This document shows positions 1-12,589 of a DNA stretch of 64,000 nt, one piece after another. The translations under genes and the position numbers were made by a program. The notes below the pieces were generated by a model. That model was not told the origin of the DNA. It saw nothing but the letters and a program-made list of their open reading frames with translations, and did no database searches. The DNA is taken from the NCBI GenBank assembly GCA_030490835.1, contig CM059973.1, positions 50,410,008-50,474,007 on the forward strand, read 5' to 3'. The number at the start of each line of letters is the position of its first letter. The first letter of the stretch is position 1. This DNA comes from Annona cherimola (Eukaryota; Streptophyta; Magnoliopsida; Magnoliales; Annonaceae).

Positions 1-1469
1 TACATATATGATTATCAAAAGAGCACAAGTCTAAAAGAACTGGAATCAACATATTGTGCTAGGGTCTCTCATGTTTGATCTTCAACTTGTCCCATCCTTA
101 AGTTCTCCTTCTGACCTGCGATCTAAAACCACAATAACAATGATATGAGTCTAAATAGACCCAGTAAGTAGATAGTGGTTAGCACAAGGTGCAAATAAGC
201 ATAATGATGGATACTCATACAGTGATGAAGCTAATACACATGGGTCCAATACCCACTCCCAAGATCGTATACATATAACCATACACACAAATTGACCAAC
301 ACAACCAATCATCTACTCATGTCCATCAAGGGCCATGAACAACCCCCTCCTCATGTCAATCAGGGGCCATGAACAACCCTTACAACCAACTATTTGAGAT
401 AACGCATCATACATAACAGTCAATGAAACACATCGCCAACCACGCATACAACATCAACACAATTCAGATACAACACATAGATCTGTCACACAAGCATTTT
501 ATCAAACACATGATAGGTGCGAAATGAAAGAACCTTCAATTCATACTCTCGATTGGGGCAAATCAATTCACGTCACATTTCAACAATATAACAACTGCTA
601 AGAAGTCTTTTACATCATAGAAATCACGCATTCAAAGTAAATTCACCATGAACCCTAACTGTTACGAACTCTACGCCTAATATCATGGAGTCGTTAGAAG
701 CTATACATTCCCTCTAGCCTCGTATCGCGTTTAACGTAAAATTTCATCACTAAATCGAGAAGGGGCGACATCTACTTACCTCGATCGTGATTTTCCCCAA
801 AACAGCGACCCTAGGCTTAGCTTGCAGAGATTTGGAGCTTCCTTGATTCAAATCGATCACCTTCGAGGCAGTCAGTAGGGTTTTCTCGAAGAGATCTACT
901 GCTAGATCGTACTGAGTAGAAGAGAAAGAAGAGAAGACGCAGAGATCGGGAAGAGGAGAAGAAGAAAAATAGTCGGGCGTGAGGTGAGAAAAAATGGAGT
1001 CTAACGCGCGGGCTTCGCTTCATATCGAACCCCCATCGGGTCGGGGTCGGGTCCAGGACGGGTCGGAGCATGAGTCGGGTCTAATCGCATTTGGTAATTT
1101 ACTCTTCCACTCCTACGACTTAAATAATTAAAATTTTCTTCAGGGGCGCTGCCCCCTGCACCCCCGCAAGGGGCGTCTCCCCCTTGACCCCCGCGACCTG
1201 ACCGGGCAGGTCGAACCCCGTACCTACTCTGCGAAGGAAACAATAGTCGTAGTGCCCATCAATGGAACGCTAATCATACACCTTCAATTTATACTCAACG
1301 TGCTAAGATCATAATACATGCACATATACACTATACATTCTCTAAATGTCATGCCCATATATGTTATGTATCCATTAATATCGTAAAATTCTTATTAGCA
1401 TGTTCGTAAGTTACCTCATAAATAGAGAAAAGTTGTAATAAAAATAAAATAAAATACCTGGTCCTCACA
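1..1469 (-). mobile_element. Large Gypsy-type LTR, 5'-terminal part, antisense
   Basis: On the minus strand this would begin with TGTGAGGACC at 1469 and run leftwards out of the window. It sits directly against a chromovirus integrase end on the plus strand at 1470, so it looks like an LTR inserted antisense into older Gypsy DNA. Shared structure supports this. Positions 727-1370 resemble 34385-35020 closely, including the GC-rich tract around 1140-1220 (rows of C and 'cgacctgaccgggcaggtcga'). The stretch near 120-180 ('tgagtctaaatagacccagtaag') resembles the reverse complement of the end region of the 25335-29340 solo LTR. No real ORF is seen; the open frames at 817-1243 are compositional. 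Confidence 0.6.
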
Positions 1470-1880
1470 AAGGTTTTCCTAAAGGTTTCGCCTACTGAAG
1501 GTATAATGAGATTCGAAGTAAAGGGGAAATTAAGTCCCCATTATCTTGAACCATTTGAGATCATGGAGGTCATTAGTGGAGTTGTGTACCGATTAGCATT
1601 ACAACTAGCAATGGCAAGAGTAAATAATGTATTTTATACCTCACAACTAAGGAAATATGTGTCTAATCTAAGACATATGCAGCAATTTGAGCAGTATTAT
1701 ATAGAAGGGGATCTAATGCATTCAGAGCAACTGGTAGAAATTCTTGACACTAGAGAAAAAGAATTGAAGGGTAAAAAGATCAAGCACATTCTGGTGCAAT
1801 GAGTAACCACAGCGAGAGGGAGGTAATTTGAGAACTCAAGGAAAATATTTGAGAAATATGCCCTAATATGTTTCCACCTT
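1470..1880 (+). pseudogene. Chromovirus (Gypsy) integrase C-terminus and chromodomain remnant
   Basis: Translation from about 1475 gives the end of a plant chromovirus integrase: a KVSPT-like start, then KGKLSPHYLEPFEI, VVYRLAL and a QLRKYV-like element. A chromodomain-like stretch (VEILDTREKELKGKKIKHILVQ) then ends at a stop at 1801-1803 where family members have Trp. The same domain recurs at 8960-9350, so the window holds two copies. Its 5' part is replaced by the antisense LTR at 1-1469. It is followed by a PPT and an LTR, as expected for the 3' end of an element. It is degenerate and not expected to be functional. Confidence 0.75.
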
Positions 1881-1926
1881 ATAATGAGATGTAAGTTTTG
1901 ATGATGAAACTTTCACAGGAGGAGAC

Positions 1927-4389
1927 TATAATAATTAAAAGTAAAATAATAAGTTCACTAGTCAAATGATAATGTGTCCGCTAATATGAAATATTGGCCA
2001 TTGGTCGTTGACCATTTGACCAAGCAATAGGCCAAGAGTAGGTGGAATGTTATTGGGCTAAACCCAAAAGCCCACTTAAGTTGAATAGGTTCAATTGCAT
2101 AAAATATCATAAGTATTTAACTCAACAGCCCAAGATGCTCGAATAGTTAATGCATTAGTTCCTAGTAAAGGAGGTCTTGAGATGGACTCCTCGTTGATGA
2201 ATAAATAGTATATTTTGAATTTTGAACTCTATGAACCTCATTAGTTTGAAATTCAAATTTTAAAAGAAAACAAAATTGAATTATGGGTGATCGGTTATCC
2301 ATTGAATCCTCCTTGGCATTACAGTGGAAACTATAAGTAAACCGCAAGGAGAGTTGATGGAAGAATGCAAGAGAAGAAGGAAGAAAATGCTATTGTCGGA
2401 GGGAGAGAAGAGACGATCGGATCCATTTAATCTTTTAATTTTATTTTCTTATTTAAGGTAAAGGATTTTAGATGGGATGACTTAATGGAGATTTATCACA
2501 TTATTATATTTGTGATTGCATTAGCAAGTAATTTTAAATCATTAATCATGCCGAGATGATGCAAGAGATTATATGTTTAATTACATGAGTTGAATAAATG
2601 TCATATAATTATTTTAGGAATATATTATTTACATTAAAATTAATTATGTGAGGAATTATCAATAATTTTGGGATTTTTTAACATAAAGATAATTCTAGGC
2701 AAGATGGAAAACACAAATGGATAATTAAAATTTATTTCTAAGTGAGATAAATTAAGATGAAAACTTATGTAAGTTGTATACTTATGTAAGTTGTATTATG
2801 CTTGGATGGCCTAAAATTAAATATGTTAGCTAAATTATTAATAGTAGATTTAATGCATTTTTCCTTGAATTTAAATACATTTAAGATAATAATAAGAGAA
2901 TTAAATAAGATATATATGAAAATAACATTAATATATTATATAATCTTATGTAAACTGCCATTTAGGAACAAGATAAATCACTGCCTATTTTCATGTCTTT
3001 TTAGACATTTATAATTTCACCTAATAATTTTAAAAAATTATATGGTGCCAAGGAATTTTTATAAAGGGTGTATTTAGGAAGTGATAAATTTTTTAGTAAA
3101 AAATTTTTGATAGAAAAGTTTTTGAAATCTAAAAAAATGTGTGATATGATAGGGGTAATGATGTAAAGTGAAAAGAATAAAGTTAAAATAGATATATTAG
3201 ATATATAGGTAGTTATGTACAAATGATTGAAAAGTAGAGTAGTTGTATAAGAATAAGTATAGAAATAATCAAAAATAGGATAGTTAACGAGAATGAAAAG
3301 TTTTAGAATGAAATTTTTTAGTTTGAAAATTTTTTGATGTAAACAAACACCCCTAAAATCAGATATGGCAGGAGATTTTGTAAATTTTCAGAAGCTAAAA
3401 CAGGCTTTCAAGGATTGGGTTGAACCCAAGTTGAGCCTAACGATTGATGAGCCCAAGACTATTATAATGGGCCTATAGCGAGACAAGCCTAGTCTAGCCC
3501 ATTCTGCGGCTTGCAGAAGTTAGCTGAATGGTGACAACATGACGATGTCCAACGACAGCATAAGTAATAGGCTTAGGCCCTGTTCAGGAGTCCATAGCCC
3601 AAAACTCATGCACAAGCCCAAATAGAGAAGCCCATGCAATGAAATCCAAGATCGGCCAACCAGGAATCCTAGTTGGGCAGAAATGCTGACTGCTAGCCCA
3701 AGTCGCTAGTGGTGGTGGACACGTAGCACTATGTAGTGTGTCTATTTTCAAAATAATGTAGATTAAGATCCAAAAGTTTGATCTGAGTGATCTAGAGGTT
3801 ATTTTCTAGCGATCCGAACATCCCAAGTTCAATGAAAGGCTAGATTAGCCAAATAAGACCTAGAAGTTTGAAATTTGGAGATAGAGGAGTATCTTAGTGG
3901 ATTTAGGACATTAAATCATTATGGTAGTTCTCAATCTTAAGAGTGAATACTTCTAGGAAATGATGCTAAGAGAAATGATCTATAAGATGTTTTAAAGGAT
4001 TAAAGAAAGGAGCGATTAAGAAAATATAATAATTCTTTATTTTCTTAATTGCATGTCATGATCATACTTACTAAGTCCTTGTGAACTTACGTTATTTTGT
4101 TTTGACTCATAAATGGCCCAGTGGTTGGTAGTCAATGAGATAATGGTGGTATGTTGAATTTATCTAATGAATTTTTATTTTATGTAGTATGTGGCTTGAT
4201 GTGGATGTAAATATTTTTATTTAATATAGGCATGATTGTAATGATTCTTTGGATATAATTGCTTGAATGTGATAATGCAAGTTTATTTATGAATTACTTT
4301 GAGACAGTTTTATTCAGTGTATGGAAACATCTTGGAGAATTAAATGACTTGGACCAAAAATTTGGGTTAAAGCTTTGATTTTCAGTCCA
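1927..4389 (+). mobile_element. Chromovirus LTR copy a
   Basis: It begins just after a purine tract (around 1916-1926, 'caggaggagac') with TATAATAATT, probably a mutated TGTAATAATT. It matches 9449-12589 over much of its length, for example the 'gaagaaggaagaaaatgct' block at 2367 versus 9508, and the block ending 'aagctttgatttt' at 4371-4383 versus 12572-12584. The right end is approximate. It carries a 289 bp MITE (3065-3353) that copy b lacks; copy b lacks about 365 bp near 2000-2350. Only short spurious ORFs are present. Confidence 0.6.
3065..3353. mobile_element. PIF/Harbinger-like MITE in LTR copy a
   Basis: An AT-rich 289 bp insert with termini AGGGTGTATTT and, reverse-complemented, GGGGTGTTTGTTT. 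It is flanked by TAA at 3062-3064 and 3354-3356. The paralogous LTR copy b keeps the empty site near 10190-10210 (a single TAA followed by AATCGGATAT), which fixes the boundaries. No transposase is encoded. The superfamily call rests on the 3-bp TAA duplication and GGG-type ends. Confidence 0.65.
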
Positions 4390-4779
4390 AGCTTTTATAG
4401 ATGATAGCAAAATAATTTTATACATGGAGATGAATAAACCAGAGAACATAAAAACATGTTAGGAGTAATTCCAATCTCACTTTTTTCCATTTGAGATGTT
4501 GGAAATATTGATTAAACTTATGTTCACCATTTTCATGAACAAAGAGATGACATTTGGAATAAGCCTCCTTGAGAGAGATCCAGAGAATCGGAAAACACCA
4601 AATAATGCTGAGTCTGGACCAACATGGGATGTAATTAGAGGGCACCGGCCAGCATAGAGAAGTTTCATATGGTGATAGAGAATACAAAGGAGTCAAGGTT
4701 AGCACTAAACATAATTAAATTCGAGTTATTTTGAGCTAAGAAGTCTATCTAATGAGAAATTCTTCAGAACCTTGAATTC

Positions 4780-5403
4780 TTGCAAGGAGTAATGGCCAAC
4801 ATGGTATCGATATGTTGAAGATGCAAGAGAAACATATTCCACATGATGCAAAGATGGCCATGCTAAGGGAAAAGTTGGAAGCCTTCCAAAAACTACCTAC
4901 ATAGATTCAGACATCCCCTCTTAAGAGGCGTGTTGATTTTTCTTCTGAGATCTTAGAGCAAGTGAGGAAAGAAGCAACTATTCCACAATATATTCCTCAA
5001 AAGCAATATAAGCATATGACGAGCACGATGCCTGAGGCCTATTATGAGTCAAATGAGAATTATGAGACGACTGACAAAGAGGGTTGAAGGAACCGCATGC
5101 GATCCCAGGGTCACATGATGCGTCTAACTCATTTGCCCAAAAACCACATCCTTTAGCTCAAGAGAATTATGTTCCAAATATACATGCCCAGTTGTCTCCT
5201 CCATACGTGTTATGCCCTCAGTGGAGCCTACATTTGAGAAGGTTCCACCATCACAGCCCAGTTCAGGAAAGCCACCACTATGCCCTAATTGCAAGTTTAG
5301 GCATGAGGGAATATGTGTGCTTCCATCTAATACCTATTTCAGATGTATACAGCTTGGACATCAGGTGAAGAACAACCCATGTGAGATTCCTTACAATATA
5401 TAA
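4780..5403 (+). pseudogene. Gypsy gag remnant with CCHC knuckles
   Basis: Broken reading frame between LTR copy a and the RT. It includes a charged helix-like stretch near 4850-5080 and a cysteine cluster at about 5278-5385: CPNCKFRHEGIC followed by a second knuckle with C-x2-x-LGHQ and a late Cys. This matches the paired zinc knuckles of plant chromovirus gag. Several stops occur in frame, so it is non-functional. The first 390 bp after the LTR (4390-4780) show no recognisable PBS or ORF. Confidence 0.6.
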
Positions 5404-6224
5404 AGGACTCCTAGGCATAATAGTAAAAAGTGTATAATGAGGGGATAGGGGGAAAGGGGAGATTAAATTTGAGTTGCTGATTTTTCTTTAAATGCAATAA
5501 GATGTTTCTAAATTGTAATAAACTTGCATTAGATAATAAAAGTATTCTTATTATGGATTTATTTTTCTATAGAAGATGTATTATTTAATTGAGTAGTGGC
5601 TATGCATGAACTTAAGATGTTATCCCGTAAGTTTGAGATATCGTATCTTCGTCACAAATATGGCCTCTAATGAAAATCGTCCATGACCTAACCCAATGCA
5701 AAAGCAAGATCAAGTAGTTAATCCATTATCAGCTGATATGTCCAAAGCAGATACATCTCAAGTAAGAGTAGTTCTAAGGTCAAACCAATAAGTACACCCA
5801 TGTCAAGGATAACCATCTAAGAAGACGAACCATAGAGATTTTATAACACTAGATGAACAAACACAAGTAGAAGGCTCTAGGTCCCCTTAGAGGTTTAAAG
5901 GGATGGTTGGTACTAACCAGAATCCTCAGAAGAGGCCAACAATTCATGAGTGAATGAGGTAACATGAAGCTCAATCCAAAAGTTTTGTTGAGAGGATTTT
6001 AGTCCAGTTAGACAGGATTAGTGGATGTAATTCTAGGATGAGATTGGATGACCAAGTGGGTAGCGTATATTAGTCTATAAACTAAGAAGATTATAGTTAA
6101 CATACCAAATCAGATTGTTTTATTTAAAGAAAATAGACGAAAAGTGTCACACCTTATCACAGCTGTACAAGCTTTGAGAAAGCATGAGGAAGGGTGTTAT
6201 GAATTTTTTGTGGCAGCCATAACG

Positions 6225-7001
6225 ACAAATGAGGTTGAAAAGTGAAGAATATCCTTATAGTCAAAGAATTTCCTGATTTTTTTCTAAAGAATTGTCATTG
6301 TTGTCACTGGCAAGAGATTAATTTTGTGAACAATCCCATTCCAGGAGCTGGTCCAATCTCAAAAGCCCCATATCGCATGGCGCCAGTGGAACTTAGAGAG
6401 TTGAAAAAATAGTTGCAAGAATTAGTGGACTTGGGATTTATTTGTCCAAATTCATCATCTAAGGGAGCATATATGCTTTTTGTTAAAAAGAATGATGATG
6501 GTATATAACTTTACCTTAATTATCAAGAAATAAACAAGGTGATAATTAAGAATAAGTATCCTTTTCCATACATCGATGACTTATTTAATCAATAACAAGG
6601 GGCCTCTGTCTTCTTAAAGATAGATTTGTGGTCAGGGTACCACCGGTTGAGGGTTAGAGAGGAGGACATATCGAAGATAACTTTTCACACCAAGTATGAT
6701 CACTTTGAGTTCCTAGTGATGTAGTTTGGACCGACCAATGCTCTAACTGCAGTTTTGGATCTAATGAATAGAGTATTTTGTTAGTTCTCAAACTAATGTA
6801 TAATGGTATTCATCAATGATATCTTGGTATATTCCAAAGGAGAGGAAGAGCATGAATAGCTGCTGAGAGAGGTATTGCAAGTCCTTAGCAAGAAAAGAAG
6901 CTTTATGCCAAACTCAAGAAGTATGGGTTCTAGCTAGAAAGTGTTGTTTTTCTTAGACAAGTGATCATTGGAAAAGGGGTCTCTATTGATCTGGAGAAGA
7001 T
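6225..7001 (+). pseudogene. Gypsy reverse transcriptase remnant
   Basis: Frame by eye reads the standard order: a VKEFPDFF-like start, PGAGPISKAPYRMAP, a LQELVDLGFI-like stretch, [20 protein letters not shown], and VFINDILVYSKGEEE at about 6808-6852. The catalytic FIDD of the family appears as FIND, so one metal-binding Asp is lost. In-frame stops are frequent, for example at about 6410, 6505, 6595 and 6721. The pol sequence is then split by a MITE at 7005-7273. Sequence between 5404 and 6225 is presumably the degraded protease part; no DTG/DSG motif was found. Confidence 0.75.
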
Positions 7002-7004
7002 TAA

Positions 7005-7273
7005 GGGCTTGTTTGGGAATGTGAAATGGGAAAAATTGTGGGATGTGGTAGAATAGAAAAAAGAAATATTTTAAAAATTATGTGATTAATAGGAAATGAT
7101 AGGAGTAATGTTGAAATAAATAGGTATGATGAAAGTAGTTGGTAAGAAAAATGATAGAAATATAGGGATAAAAGTGAAAAATATAGTTATTATTTGAGTG
7201 ATGGTTGGTCGCAAAATCTACATTCCCATAAATTTCCTTCCATTCCCACATTTTGCGACTGCAAAATGTCCCA
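7005..7273. mobile_element. Tourist/PIF-Harbinger-like MITE inside Gypsy pol
   Basis: A 269 bp insert beginning GGGCTTGTTTGGGAATG and ending ATGTCCCA, flanked by TAA at 7002-7004 and 7274-7276. Removing it with one TAA restores continuity of the pol reading (EKIK before, AMVSWKR then NFLG after). This is strong support for an insertion into a once-coding frame. Termini are only partly inverted. There is no coding capacity. Confidence 0.65.
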
Positions 7274-7276
7274 TAA

Positions 7277-9350
7277 GGCTATGGTATCTTGGAAGAGGTC
7301 GACTACAACTATTGAGATAAGAAATTTCCTGGGATGGCAAGCTATCATAGACGTTTGATGGAGAACTTTTCTTCCATTGTAATGTCATTAACTCAGTCAA
7401 CCCGCTAGAACACCAAATTTATTTGGACAAAGGACTATGAGAAAAGTTTTCAAGAGTTAAAAGATTGTTTGACCACGGCTCCGATTTTAACCCTACCAGT
7501 AAGTGGAAAAAACTTTATCATTTATAGTGATGACTCCAGGAATGGCCCGAGATGTCTACTAATGCAACAACAGAAGGTAATAACTTATGCTTCAAGGTAG
7601 TTAAAGCCAAGTGAATAAAATTATCCTACCCATGACTTAGAGCTGACTGTTGTAGTGTTCACTCTAAAGATTTAGTGCCACTATTTGCATGGTGAAAAGA
7701 CATAAATATTTACGGACCATGAAAGTTTGAAGTATATCTTTTCCGAAAAAGAGTTGAATCTTCAGTAACGAAGATGATTGGAGTTACTGAAGGACTAGGA
7801 TATTACAATTCAATAAAGGCCAACGTAGTGGCAGATCCCCTGAGCTAAAAAATGAAAGCAAGATTGCAATCTTGATTACCCAACAAAATGAGTTGCTAAG
7901 GCACTTCGAAGCCTTAAAGATAGAATTGATATCCTCTCAGGAAGCTGCATAACTAAGTGTTTTGTAGTTGCAACCTTTGTTGGTAGATAAAATCAAGGAG
8001 GCACAAAAGTAAACTCCGTTTGTCTTGAAAATATTAGATATAATGAATCAAGATCAATTCGCTCATTTTTAGTGAGGAATTGATGGTGTATTAATGCTTC
8101 AAGAGAGATTAGTGGTTATAAGAAAAGAAAAAATTTGAAAATAACTCTTTGAAGAAACAAACTAGTCGAGATTCTCTATTCAACCAAATACAATATAAAG
8201 ATATACAAAATTTTGGATCACAGATACTAGTGGAATAAAAAGCAAGAAGAGATTGCGAGATCTGTATCTCAATGCCTAGTTTGCCAATAAGTAAAATGAG
8301 AAAAGTAAAAACTAAGAGGCATATGACGACCTTTGGAGATACTAAAGTGGAAATGGAATACATTACAATGGACTTCATGACTGCATTGCCTAAAATGAAA
8401 AATTGAATGAAAGTAGTATGGGTGGTGGTAAATCATTTTACTAAGTTAGCACATTTTTTACCTTATCGAATAATGTATCGTATGGAGCAGAGGCAAAGTT
8501 GTATATGAAGGAGATTGTCAAACTTCATAGTTTTCTAATATTCGTTGTCTCTTATAGAGATAAAAAACTTATGTCTAAATTTTGGTAAAAATTATAGATA
8601 GCTAAAGGTACGAAGTTATGCCTGAGTACCTCATATCATCCATAAATAGATAGCCAATCCGAGAGGACCATCCAAATATTAGAAGACTTACTGTAGGCTT
8701 ACATGTTAGATTTACAAGGTCATGGGTCAAGCATCTAGCAATGGCAACATTTGCTTACAACAATAGTTGTCAAGCAAGCATTAGTATTACTCCGTTCGAA
8801 GCCTTATATGGTAAGAAATTTCACACTCCAGTGTACTGGAAAGAGGTTAACGAACAGAAAATATTAGCATCGAAATTGGTCAAACAGACTACCAAGGTAT
8901 TGTAATTAATCAGAAGGAGGCTGGGGCCACTCAAGATTAACAAAAAAAGTATGCTGATGGAAAACAACGTGATTTGAGTTTTGTAGTGGAGAAAAAGGTT
9001 TTCTTGCAGGTCTTGCTTACTCGAGACATAATGAAATTTGGAGTAAAGGAGATATTAAGTCATCATTATTTTCGGCCATTTGAGATCTTAAAGGTCATTG
9101 GTGGAGTCACGTACTGGTTAGTGTTACTAACAGTGATGGTAATTGTATACAAGTATTCCATATCTCACAACTAAGGAAATTTGTGTCTGATCCAAGACGT
9201 GCTGGAATTTGAGCAGTATTATGTAGAGAGGGATCTAACACATCTGAAGCAACCGATACGAATTCTTGACAGCAAAGAAAAATAGCTGAAGAACATAAAG
9301 ATCAAGTAGTTCTAATTAAATGGAGTAACCACAATAAGAGGGAGGCAACA
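7277..9350 (+). pseudogene. Gypsy RNase H, integrase and chromodomain remnant
   Basis: After the MITE the pol reading resumes with NFLGWQA. RNase H pieces follow (FVIYSDDS near 7520, the TYAS..LKPSE block near 7585, the HDLEL block near 7630). The integrase core comes next (YITMDFMTALP at about 8355-8390, VVVNHFTKLAHFLPY around 8425-8470). At 8974-9174 the C-terminal domain reads KEILSHHYFRPFEILKVI, followed by the chromodomain-like RILDSKEK segment. Many stops and frame changes show it is dead. The domain order (RT-RH-IN-chromodomain) fits a chromovirus of the Tekay/Del type; the clade is an inference. Confidence 0.75.
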
Positions 9351-9448
9351 TGGGATTTTGAGGAAAATATTTGAGAAATATGTCCTAATATGTTTCCACA
9401 TTATAATGAAATGTAAGTTTCAAGGATAAAACTTTTGTAAGGGGAGAC

Positions 9449-12400
9449 TATAATAATTGAAAATAAAATAATAAGTTAATCAATCAAATAATAACGTGTC
9501 TGGAGAAGAAGGAAGAAAATGCTACTCTCGAAGGGAGAGAAGAGACGATCTGATTCATTTAAGCTTTTAATTTTATTTTCTTCTTTAAGATTAAAGGGAT
9601 TTTACCTCTTTTAGCTTTTAATTATAGCATGATTAATGGAGATTTATCATGTGATTATATTCATGATTGTATCAGTAAGTAATTTCATAATCATTAATCA
9701 TGCTTAGAAGATGCGAGGGATTAAATGTTTAATTACATGAGTTGAATGAATTCCACACAATTATTTGAGGAATATATTATTTATATTAAAATTAACTATG
9801 TGAGGAATTATCAAATAATTTTTGAGTTTTTTTAACATAAAGTTAGGCAAGATGGAAAGTATAAATGGCATAATTAAAATTTATTTCTGAGTGAGATAAA
9901 TTAAATTATATAATTATGTAAGTTATGTTATACTCGAATGACCTAAAATTAAATATGTAACTAAATTATTAATAGGATGAATTTTAATGCATTTTTCCTT
10001 GAAGTTAAATGCATTTAATATAATATTTAGAGAATCAAATAATATTTATGGAAATGATATTAACATATTATTTATATATCTTATATAAACTACCATTTTG
10101 GGAAGAATGTAATTCGCTACCTATTTTTGTGTTTTTTGGACATTTATAATTAACCTAATAGTTTTCTAAAAATGATATGCTGCCAATGACTTTTTGTAAA
10201 ATCGGATATAGCAAGAAATTATGTAAATTTTTAGAAACTTGAACAAGCTTTCAGGGACTGGGCTAGACTTGGGCAAAGCAAAGCAGTGGACAAGCCCAAC
10301 ACTATTGTGATGGGCCTACAGCAAGGCAAGCCCAACCTAGCCCATTCTAGGGTTCATTAGAGTTGACCGAACGATAGCAACATAGGCAACAAATTTAGGC
10401 CTTGTTTAGGAGCCCGGAGCCCAAAACCCAAGCATAAGCCCAAACAGAGAAGCTCAAGCAATGATGTCCAAGATTGACCCACTAAGAATCCTAGCTAGGT
10501 AGAAACACTGGTGGCTAGCCTAAAGCAGTGGCAATGAGTGGACACGGGGCACTATGTGGTGCGTATATTTTTTAAATGATGTAAATTGAGCTCCAAAAGT
10601 CTGATTTGAGAAATCCAAAAGTCATTTCTTAGGGATTTGGACATTCTGAGTTCAATGAAAGGGCTAGATTAGCCAAAAAAGGCCTATAAGTTTGAGGTTT
10701 GAGGATAAAAGAGTATCTTAAGAGACTTAGGTGATGAGTTGCGCATATGTTTAATTAAAATGCTTGTTGTAACGCAAGTATACGTGCCACGAGGACTAGA
10801 CTAAACTAATTATGTCTTTCAAATTTGATTTCCTTAGAGAGATAGAGAATTTGAATGATTGTTTGCATAAAAGTAAATAGAATGAATTAAGGTCTAATGG
10901 ATAAGTAAAGTTAGGTAGAGATTCTTAAGGTTTGTTATAATAGATGGGACAATTAGGAATCCTTGACTCTAACCATATTAAATTGGTTCTTATTTGGTTA
11001 TGATGTAGGGATTTACTAATTCAAGTTCATAAATCTTTATATCTGCCTTCCGACATAAATAAAATTAATCTCACAATATCCCATTGCTATGTTCCCATGT
11101 AAATGAGTATGTTGGGATCGATTTGCTCATAACTTATTTATGATTATATAAGGTTAAATAGTATATTCCTATCCATTTCAACATTTCTCCTTATCGAAGA
11201 TAGAAACATATGCCTTACTATGAATCTTACCTAGAATCATCAAGATAGCTAGGCTTGTAAAAAATATTAAACACCACATGCAAGGGTAAATCCACACACA
11301 CATGTAAATAGTAATTAGATATTTACATTCAAGTCATCAAAAATCAATTTAACAGAATTTAGAGTCAATTCATCTCAACGTCCCATCTCTTGAAGTTTAG
11401 CCCATGAACAGGAAATCAATTCTTATAGAAACAAGGTTTAAATACATCCCAGCAAGCGAGAAAAAAGAAAAATATGTAGAGAACAAGAAAGAGGAGAATG
11501 ACACTTGCTAGTTTCCACCAAACAAAGCTTGATCTTTATTTCCAATCACCCTAAGCTTGAGTTTCCTTCTCTTTTCCCACTTGTGGCTGACTCCATGAGC
11601 CCCCTTCTTTTTTTTCAAACCCTAAGTGTTTTACTTGATACCCCCTTTACATAGCACAAGACACGTGCTAAAATTCAATCATGTAGGGTCGGCGCCATGG
11701 TGCCGACTCTCTGTACGCTTGCCAACTTAGGATTTCTAGGACTTTCTGCAATTACGGTGATCGCGTGCCTAGGCACCGGAAATCGAGGTTAGGGCACCAA
11801 TCTGTCTGACTCCAAGATGATGCCTTGCTTCGCACTGTTTGTTTTCTTCTTCATCCCACCATACTCCTAAGTATTAGGTATCTTTCCTTGCCTGCAAAAG
11901 CAACCAAAAAATGTAAATGTACTCCTAAATGATTAAATGAAATTACGAAAAAACCTAAAATCAAAAAATTTGTCTTGAATTATACTAAAAATGCATGAAA
12001 TAAAAATGCATTGCACAAAATGTAGGATGGATGAAAACTAAGCTAAATTAATGCAAATTCACCAAATTTTCTTGGACTAACATTCAAAACTAGTCTAAAA
12101 TGAACAATGATAACTCACATTTTGTCGATTTATCATTAAGAAACTAAAACCTTAGGATAGTTCTCAAACTTAAGAGTGACATCTTCTATGAAGAGTTGAT
12201 ATGAAAAATGACCTATAATATGTTTTAAATGCTTAAATAAAGGAGCAATTAAGAAAAGATGGTATATTCTTTATTGCCTTAATTGTGTGGCATGATTTTT
12301 CTTTGACTCACAGATTACCTAGTGGTTGGGGGCCAATGAGATAATGGCGACATGTTGAATTTACCTAATTCATTTTTATTTTATGTAATAAGTGGCTTAA

Positions 12401-12589
12401 CTTAGATGTGAACATCTTTATTTAATATGGGCATGATTGTAATGATTTTATGGATATGATTACTTGAATGTGATAATGCAAGTTTATTTATGATTTACTT
12501 TGAGATGATTTTATTCAATGTATAGAAAGATCTTAGAAAATTAAATTACTCAGACCGAAAATTTGAGTAGAAGCTTTGATTTTTAATTC
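9449..12589 (+). mobile_element. Chromovirus LTR copy b
   Basis: It follows a clear purine tract (AAGGGGAGAC, about 9439-9448) and starts TATAATAATT like copy a. It is aligned to copy a through 'gaagaaggaagaaaatgct', the 'aattaaaatttatttctgagtgagataaa' block and the common end near 12572-12589. A 1404 bp TG..CA insert (10732-12135) interrupts it, and about 365 bp present in copy a near 2000-2350 are missing. The right boundary is approximate. Confidence 0.55.
10732..12135. mobile_element. Solo-LTR-like insert (1.4 kb) in LTR copy b
   Basis: Sequence absent from the matching point of copy a (near 3905). It starts TGATGAGTTGCGC, ends GATTTATCA, and is flanked by TTAGG (10727-10731) and TTAAG (12136-12140), a 4-of-5 target duplication. 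The TG..CA ends and the internal 'aacgcaagtatacg' are typical of LTRs of large plant Gypsy elements of the Athila/Tat group; that assignment is inference. No ORF of substance. Confidence 0.55.
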
